A DNA stretch of 38,214 nt from Pseudomonadota bacterium (GTDB taxonomy: Bacteria > Myxococcota_A > UBA796 > GCA-2862545), in the NCBI GenBank assembly GCA_023954855.1, contig JAGSGY010000054.1, positions 1-38,214 of the forward strand, written 5' to 3'. A program made the translations under genes and the position numbers. Within the stretch, counting starts at the first letter, position 1. Each line of letters starts with the position of its first letter. The notes under the pieces were generated by a model. That model did not search any database, was not told where the DNA came from, and was given only the letters and a program-made list of their open reading frames with translations. Below are positions 34,101 through 38,214 of the stretch, in pieces.

Positions 34101-37100
34101 CGCCTGTCGAGCGCAAGATGCCGCGCCCGTTCTCGCCGGCGATGGCGCGCTCGAGCTTGTCGCGCAGGTCGTCACGATGATCGGCCACGATGGCGAGCTG
34201 GACCGGACCGTCGCCTCGCGAAGCCACGGCGGCCGCCAGGTCGCGAACCGTGCTCGTGTCCAGATGCTCCAAGACGCGCTCGAGGTCGGCGAGGTCGCGA
34301 AAGACCAGCACCTCGGAGGGCCAGACCTGAAGACCCCGCACCTCCGGCTTCTGTTCGTGGCCGCGCATCAGCAGGTGGAAATTGGTGCCACCAAATCCGA
34401 AGGCGCTCACCGCACCGTGTCGCTCTGCACCCGGCCAAGGCGCCGGCTGGCTGCGGAAGACGAAGGGGCTGGTCTCGGGACTCCAGGCCGGATTTGGCTG
34501 GCGCACGTGAAGCGTGGGCGGAAGCACCCGGTGATGCAGCGCCAGTGCGACCTTGATCATGCCGGCGATGCCTGCCGCGCACTTGGTGTGGCCGATGTTC
34601 GACTTCACCGAGCCGAGGGTCACCTGCCCAGGCCGCACGCCGGCGCGCGAGTAGACCTCGGTGAGGGTGCCGAGCTCGGTGCGGTCGCCGACCACCGTTC
34701 CCGTTCCGTGCGCCTCGACCAAGCCGACCGCCGTCGGGGCGATTCCGGCGCGTTCGTAGGTGCGCTCGAGGGCGCGCATCTGCCCCTCTTTGCGCGGAGC
34801 GGTCAGCCCAAGGCTCTTGCCATCGCTGGACCCGGCGATGCCCTTGACCACTGCGTAGATCCGGTCGCCGTCCCGCTCCGCATCCTCGAGACGCTTGCAG
34901 ACGACGACTGCCACGCCTTCGCCGAGGGAGATGCCGTCCGCGTCGGCATCAAAGGGCCGCGAGCGCCCCGTCTTCGAGAGCGCATGCACGCTCGAGAACA
35001 TCAGGTAGTCGCCGATGGCGTTGTGTAGATCGGCGCCGCCCGCGAGCACCATGTCGGAGGTGCCGGCAGCGAGCTCCTTGCAGGCCAAGTCCACCGCGGC
35101 CAGCGACGACGCACACGCCGCATCCACCGTGTAGTTCACGCCGCCGAGGTCGAGGCGATTGGCGATGCGGCCGGCGATGACGTTGGCGAGCACACCCGGG
35201 AACGAGTCCTCGGTGAGCGTGGGAAGCACCGCATCGAGTTCGGGCGGAAGATCGCCCATGTACTGCGGAAACAGCGCGCGAAAGCCGTAGGCCGAAGCCA
35301 GATCCGTTCCGGCCTCGGCGCCGAAGATCACCGAGGTGCGCTCACGATCGAAGGGAGTGTCGCCGTAGCCCGCATCGTCGAGGGCTTGCTTGGCCGCCTC
35401 GAGTGCCAGCAGCTGCACAGGCTCGATCGCCGCGAGGCTGCGCGGTGGAATGCCGTAGTCGAGAGGGTTGAAGTCGATGGCGGGCAGGAAGCCGCCCCAC
35501 TTGCTCGCCGACTTCGCACCAGGCGTGGAGTCCGGGTCGAAGTAGCGCTCGATGTCCCAGCGCTCGGCGGGGACTTCGGTGACCGCATCGCGGCCGAGCA
35601 CGAGGTGGCTCCAGAAGGTGTGGACGTCGGGTGCGCCCGGGTAGAAGCAGGCCATGCCGACGATGGCCACGTCGAGACCGCGAGCGACCGGCTTGGGCTC
35701 GGGGGCCGCAAGGAATGCGGACGCCCCGGCGCTGACCTCTTCGTGGAGCGCTGCGATGGTCGTGGTGCTTCCCCGAAGGGCGGCCACCTGACCGATCATG
35801 AACATGCCTTCGCTGCGCTGCGTGTCCTCGTCGACGTCGACGAGCTGGGGCCCTTCCCGGCGGATGCCCTTGGACGCGATGCGCAGGCGGCCGAGGTTCA
35901 TCTTCTCGAGGGCTTCCCAGATGACCTCGGAGGGCTCGCCGGCCGCTTCGAGCTCGCGGCGCTTGGCCTCGAAGGCATCCACGAAGGGGCTCGGTGCGCA
36001 ACGGGTCGCGTGCCCTGGCGCACTGGTGACCAGAGCGGTGTCCGTGCACCCGAGCGCAGCGGCCTGGAATGTCGGGGTGATGGCACCGGTGCTGACCGCC
36101 TCGGTCGTGAACAAGTAGGCGGTGCCCATGATCACGCCGATCTTGGCTCCGTGTGCAGCGAGGGGAGCCACAAGCGCGGACACCATCGCGGCCGAGCGGC
36201 CATCGTGGATGCCACCGGCGAAGATCAGCGACAGCTCGTGCAGTGCATCGTGCTTGAGGAGTCGCTCGACGAACTGCTCCCAGAGCACAAAGCTGGTGCG
36301 GGGGCCGACGTGACCGCCGCACTCCCTGCCCTCGAAGACAAAGCGCCGCGCACCGTCCTTCAGGAACAGGTCGAGAAGTCCCGGTGAAGGCACGTGCAGA
36401 TAGGTGGGAATGCCCTCGGCTTCGAGCTCGCGTGCCTGCGAGGGTCGTCCACCCGCGAGCAGGGCCACGGGGGGCCGCGCTGCTCGAACCGCCGCCAGCT
36501 GCTCAGCCCTCAGTTCTGGCGGAGCGAATCCAAGCAGGCCCACACCCCAGGGCTCATCGCCCAGGCGCTCGCGCGTTCCATCGAGCAGGTCCACCAGTCC
36601 CTGACCGCGCATCATCGACACGGCGAGGAAGGGCAGAGCGCCGCCCTTGGACACGGCCTCTGCAAAGCCCGCGACGTCGCTGACGCGGCTCATCGGGCCC
36701 TGGGCGATGGGGTAGCGGAGTCCGTGCGCGCGCGCGAAGGCCGACCCGGGAGCAAGCGGCTCAGAGGCCACCGCTTGGCCCAAGTGTCCGTCGATCTCGC
36801 GATTCAGTCCACGCACCAGGGAGAGGACCCGGGGAAAGCGCTTGGCCATCGGGGCGGCGAGGCAGCCGTCCTGGCCGACGGGAAGGAGCTTCTCGGAGAG
36901 TGGCCCGACGCCTAGGCTGTCGGGAATCTGCGCCGCGAGCGATGCGAGTGGAAGATCGGGACGCGCGAAGACCCGGCGTCCGCCGTGGACCTCCGTCTCG
37001 CTGCCGTCCATGCCGCCAACGGCCGCCTTGATGATGTCGGGCGCTGAGGACTCGGCCAGCAGCGCAAGTTGGCTGTCGAGCACCACACCCGCCGCTCCGC

Positions 37101-37578
37101 CGGCCACCGCCGCCGCCGAAGAGTGCGTGCCCATGCCGCCCTGCACCCAGATCGGCAGCTCCGTGCTTCGAACCAAGCGCTGAAGCAGCACGAAGGCCCC
37201 TTCTTCGCCCACCAGCCCGCTCGATTCGCTGCCCTTGGCGATCAAGCCGACCGCACCCGCTTGTTCTGCACGCGCGGCCGCGTCGACCGAGGTGACCTGA
37301 ACGAGGACTTTCTTGTCGGTGAACGGGGCGAGATCGGCGCCTTCCGTGAGCACGACCCAGTCCACGTGTGGGGGCAGCGCGGGCGCTGCAACGCCGTCAG
37401 GAATGCGCACTGCCACGAGCTTGGCACCGAGCGACTGCATCGCTAGCGCCGCGGCGTCGGCATCGCGGCCCAGATCGAGAATGCCGAGGCCATCCGTACG
37501 CGAGAAGGCCGCCACGAGCGAGACGTCGGGCCGCTCAAAGGGTGAGAGACCGAGAACTCGGGGAGGGGCGGTGCGCAT
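31144..37578 (-). CDS. Secondary lipid/polyketide synthase A: (NPD)2-KS-AT-ACP-KR
   Basis: The 2144-residue protein contains: a first nitronate-monooxygenase-like barrel (about 1-260, diverged); a second, intact one (about 275-565, FEGRECGGHVG with His423) resembling the flavin enoyl reductase PfaD; KS (about 633-1075; Cys822, His957, His997); AT (about 1163-1450; Ser1255 in AGHSYGE, His1357 in AAFHSP, the malonyl-type form); one ACP (about 1595-1675; Ser1631 in DLSIDSIKR, the PUFA-synthase form); and KR (about 1715-2125; TGGARG near 1881, Ser2051, Tyr2064, Asn2068). It would extend chains from malonyl-CoA and carry out both ketoreduction and enoyl reduction. The ATG at 37578 with GGGAG before it is preferred over an in-frame start at 37647. 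It opens the six-gene operon. Confidence 0.94.
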   Translation of the reverse strand: MRTAPPRVLGLSPFERPDVSLVAAFSRTDGLGILDLGRDADAAALAMQSLGAKLVAVRIPDGVAAPALPPHVDWVVLTEGADLAPFTDKKVLVQVTSVDAAARAEQAGAVGLIAKGSESSGLVGEEGAFVLLQRLVRSTELPIWVQGGMGTHSSAAAVAGGAAGVVLDSQLALLAESSAPDIIKAAVGGMDGSETEVHGGRRVFARPDLPLASLAAQIPDSLGVGPLSEKLLPVGQDGCLAAPMAKRFPRVLSLVRGLNREIDGHLGQAVASEPLAPGSAFARAHGLRYPIAQGPMSRVSDVAGFAEAVSKGGALPFLAVSMMRGQGLVDLLDGTRERLGDEPWGVGLLGFAPPELRAEQLAAVRAARPPVALLAGGRPSQARELEAEGIPTYLHVPSPGLLDLFLKDGARRFVFEGRECGGHVGPRTSFVLWEQFVERLLKHDALHELSLIFAGGIHDGRSAAMVSALVAPLAAHGAKIGVIMGTAYLFTTEAVSTGAITPTFQAAALGCTDTALVTSAPGHATRCAPSPFVDAFEAKRRELEAAGEPSEVIWEALEKMNLGRLRIASKGIRREGPQLVDVDEDTQRSEGMFMIGQVAALRGSTTTIAALHEEVSAGASAFLAAPEPKPVARGLDVAIVGMACFYPGAPDVHTFWSHLVLGRDAVTEVPAERWDIERYFDPDSTPGAKSASKWGGFLPAIDFNPLDYGIPPRSLAAIEPVQLLALEAAKQALDDAGYGDTPFDRERTSVIFGAEAGTDLASAYGFRALFPQYMGDLPPELDAVLPTLTEDSFPGVLANVIAGRIANRLDLGGVNYTVDAACASSLAAVDLACKELAAGTSDMVLAGGADLHNAIGDYLMFSSVHALSKTGRSRPFDADADGISLGEGVAVVVCKRLEDAERDGDRIYAVVKGIAGSSDGKSLGLTAPRKEGQMRALERTYERAGIAPTAVGLVEAHGTGTVVGDRTELGTLTEVYSRAGVRPGQVTLGSVKSNIGHTKCAAGIAGMIKVALALHHRVLPPTLHVRQPNPAWSPETSPFVFRSQPAPWPGAERHGAVSAFGFGGTNFHLLMRGHEQKPEVRGLQVWPSEVLVFRDLADLERVLEHLDTSTVRDLAAAVASRGDGPVQLAIVADHRDDLRDKLERAIAGENGRGILRSTGAEPGKVAFLFPGQGSQRPGMLGELFVAFPELQELLPEGWAEQLYTADTFDPARRAGVRAALTDTRVAQPALGLVETAAAALMRTLGVKPDQLAGHSYGELVALSVAGALDPAELTALSTRRGEVILAAAGDDPGTMASAKAPADAVAQHLDDRVVLANLNDPNQTVISGTTEGVAAAQERLEAAGIQVKRFPVAAAFHSPVVADARHAFADALADFSVRAPEATVYANRTAAPYAADAVAVAETLAEHVVSPVRFVEQLEAMHAAGARIFLEVGPGRVLTRFVEKTLGDRDITALSLEDPRGGGALDGLVRLVAQLAVHGIPVDLAPLFARRGCRAVALDEAPPLPSPTLWKVNGHRAWPTRGELPDFAMTPVTEPVITSLAGGRDRVVLDYLETLKEQAETQRRIMLAYLGEHAPPTEAAAPSTLEEAPVEAKPDRDAGEALLGIVSERTGYPAEMLDLDLDLEADLSIDSIKRIEILGVLSDELGLGGGQVDRDKLVEELSGVKTLRGILDWLEGSEAEGSDAPATEEVSFDVPDRLLRFVPRTTALSAPVAGRLDQQRIALVGRSSLTEPLQEALAGDGARVRVVRDELEPDSVDTLVLFVQEWRADASLPGRLWKVAALLRQAIAAGAERLFVVSQSGTSGLPALLKTVRKEWPVSVRLVQLDGTDGVAQLRDELLDTGTHDLVSWRDGQRQGREMVARDRDSAPRSTLDANTVYLLTGGARGITARVARELARRSKGTFILLGRSPEPPAVEDAAFAGAEGRDALRAAVIAEGVASGPAEIEKRVGKLYSQRVMRETFAYIRGAGAKLEYVAVDVRDADAVAAVVARVQRDYGRLDVVVHGAGVLEDKLLRDKTEESFLRVVDTKLLGALNLLSAVDDETTVAFYASVAGAFGNRGQADYAAANDALDHLAHARTGRTVSLDWGPWGGGGMVSDALERQYARLGIGLIDPDEGVDALIGELQTGTDRQVVYMRAELERMR

Positions 37579-37656
37579 TGTGCTCCCAGGCCAGAGGCCG
37601 GGCGAGGACTCAGAGGAGCCCACAAATAGCGAGGAGTGGACCGGCAACCTAGCAGA

Positions 37657-37685
37657 CGCAAACCCCGTCCAGTGCGCGGTTTGCG
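37657..37685. promoter_or_regulatory. Inverted repeat CGCAAACC-N13-GGTTTGCG, candidate operator of the synthase operon
   Basis: Perfect 8-bp arms at 37657-37664 and 37678-37685 are separated by 13 bp, so arm centres are 21 bp apart, two helical turns. It lies 78 bp upstream of the synthase A start. This is the classic geometry of a dimeric repressor or activator site, but no cognate regulator gene is in the window. Confidence 0.45.
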
Positions 37686-37775
37686 CCCTTTCGACAAGGT
37701 CGTGAGTGTGCGGCGGACCGCAGTCTGGCCGCGGCCGCGGAGATTCCGACCCTCAAAGCACCGACACCGTGAGCT

Positions 37776-37825
37776 CGTGGACGTTGGCCGCGAGCACAGA
37801 GACAGCGTGGACGTTGGCCCCGAGC
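37776..37825. repeat. Direct repeat pair, 20 bp, period 30 bp
   Basis: CGTGGACGTTGGCC followed by a CGAGC pentamer occurs at 37776-37795 and 37806-37825 with a single mismatch. The repeats lie about 200-250 bp upstream of the synthase operon. They could be binding sites or part of a longer intergenic repeat family. Confidence 0.6.
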
Positions 37826-37862
37826 CCAGGGGTACCTATTGTTCCGTTCGCTGGCGCTCACT

Positions 37863-37878
37863 CCGGCCTTTCGGCCGG
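37863..37878. repeat. Perfect GC hairpin (6-bp stem, 4-base loop)
   Basis: CCGGCC at 37863-37868 pairs with GGCCGG at 37873-37878 around TTTC (GAAA on the minus strand). No T-tract follows on either side, so it is not a standard intrinsic terminator. Confidence 0.5.
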
Positions 37879-38050
37879 CACGCTTCGCTTTCGGCGCAGT
37901 CGCCTCGGTTCCTCGGGCAACCTCGGTCCGCACGGGCTTTCGGCAGGCGAGCGGATGGAGAACGCGTGCGGTGCATCGGAGCCGGGCGCCACAGCGCATG
38001 GCGGACCGAGAAGCCCTCGGTACCTCCGCGACCGCCTCCGCTCCGCGGTT

Positions 38051-38188
38051 GTGGGACCGCGCCCACACCGCGGGGAGTGGCATCGCAAGCCCGCGATACC
38101 GCTGAACCACCAACGCGCACGAAGCCCCCATCCCCCACACCTCGCCGACCACTCCCGACCCCGGGCCGCGGTGTGGGCGCGGTCCCAC
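38051..38188. repeat. Large inverted repeat with 23-bp perfect arms plus 8-bp inner arms
   Basis: Bases 38051-38073 are the exact reverse complement of 38166-38188. Just inside, GGGAGTGG at 38073-38080 is complementary to CCACTCCC at 38149-38156, so the stem continues past a 9-base bulge (38157-38165). Within the loop, ATCGC (38082-38086) pairs with GCGAT (38093-38097). The whole unit is 138 bp and touches no gene. It may be an intergenic repeat element (REP/MITE-like) or the terminator of a gene beyond the window, though no T-tract is visible. Confidence 0.75.
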
Positions 38189-38214
38189 GGCCAGGGGGGG
38201 CCTGCGCAGGGGGG

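Larger units (their letters stand above)
37579..38214. other. 636-bp gene-free region upstream of the lipid synthase operon
   Basis: I see no convincing coding sequence here: frames on both strands are Arg/Ala/Pro-rich, lack ribosome sites and follow the repeats. The stretch contains an 8-bp-armed inverted repeat near the operon (37657-37685), a 20-bp direct repeat pair (37776-37825), a GC hairpin (37863-37878) and a large inverted repeat at the window end (38051-38188). Bases 37840-38030 consist of alternating short CGCTTCG/CTTTCGGC-like words that look like decayed repeat DNA. No clear -35/-10 pair for the operon was found. Confidence 0.6.

Noticed and set aside
33145-35028. 627-codon plus-strand frame opposite synthase A
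   Set aside because: Antisense shadow of KS and AT coding sequence with no motifs or ribosome site.
24070-37578. Canonical omega-3 PUFA (pfa) gene cluster
   Set aside because: No tandem ACP array, no PfaB-type separate AT, no chain-length-factor KS and no FabA-type double DH; the likeness is in domain types only.
37579-37647. 23-residue N-terminal extension of synthase A from 37647
   Set aside because: The ATG at 37578 has a good ribosome-binding site and the recognisable domain starts there; the extension has no similarity to the fold.
37649-38188. 179-codon minus-strand frame upstream of the synthase operon
   Set aside because: Composition is Arg/Ala-rich, it reads through the direct repeats (giving a duplicated ARGQRPR word) and through both arms of the large inverted repeat, and it lacks a ribosome site; treated as non-coding.

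Overview
The window is GC-rich and gene-dense, and looks like a chromosome segment of a Myxococcota or other delta-proteobacterial-type organism. The main reasons are several lipoproteins with long Asp/Thr/Ser-Asp linkers, cysteine-rich segments of the type C-x-D/N-G-x-D-x-D-x-D-G-L-x-D-C-x-D-x-D-C, an FG-GAP lipoprotein, and frequent GTG and TTG starts. No rRNA, tRNA, CRISPR array, insertion sequence or phage gene was recognised.

Left part (1-10.5 kb) is a mosaic of housekeeping genes: a partial membrane protein, a small secreted peptide, a PPK2 polyphosphate kinase, an enoyl-CoA hydratase overlapping apolipoprotein N-acyltransferase (lnt), a stand-alone response-regulator receiver domain behind a strong intrinsic terminator, mtnA, a TatA protein, hutI, two lipoproteins and a CysQ-like phosphatase. 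Lnt fits the five predicted lipoproteins in the window.

Middle part (10.6-24 kb): an MBL-fold hydrolase, then a long minus-strand run (21472 down to 11575, gaps of 54 bp or less). This run holds a sulfotransferase, a lipoprotein, priA, a second lipoprotein, a helical-repeat protein, a PD-(D/E)XK nuclease fused to an XPD/DinG-type helicase, and a DUF3336-type patatin phospholipase. A hexapeptide-repeat acyltransferase-like protein, a thioredoxin-fold lipoprotein and a methyltransferase follow. Convergent genes are packed so tightly that three pairs share one CTAG as both stop codons.

Right part (24.07-37.58 kb) is the notable system: a six-gene minus-strand operon in which every neighbouring pair overlaps by 1-10 bp. 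In transcription order it encodes: a 2144-residue synthase (two nitronate-monooxygenase/PfaD-like TIM-barrel domains, KS, AT, ACP, KR); a 1380-residue synthase (KS, AT, DH and a C-terminal domain that looks like a degenerate phosphopantetheinyl transferase); a free ACP; two paralogous alpha/beta hydrolases; and an MGT-type glycosyltransferase. Together these supply all activities of an iterative, fully reducing, PUFA-synthase-like secondary lipid synthase (KS, AT, ACP, KR, DH, flavin ER), followed by possible hydrolytic release and glycosylation. My inference is a glycosylated polyketide or fatty-acid-like lipid of unknown structure. The fused enoyl reductase, the diverged first barrel, the pseudo-PPTase and the trans-acting ACP differ from the canonical pfa and hgl systems.

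The last 636 bp (37579-38214) carry no convincing gene but contain several inverted and direct repeats, including a 138-bp structure with 23-bp perfect arms. This region probably includes the operon's control region and an intergenic repeat element.
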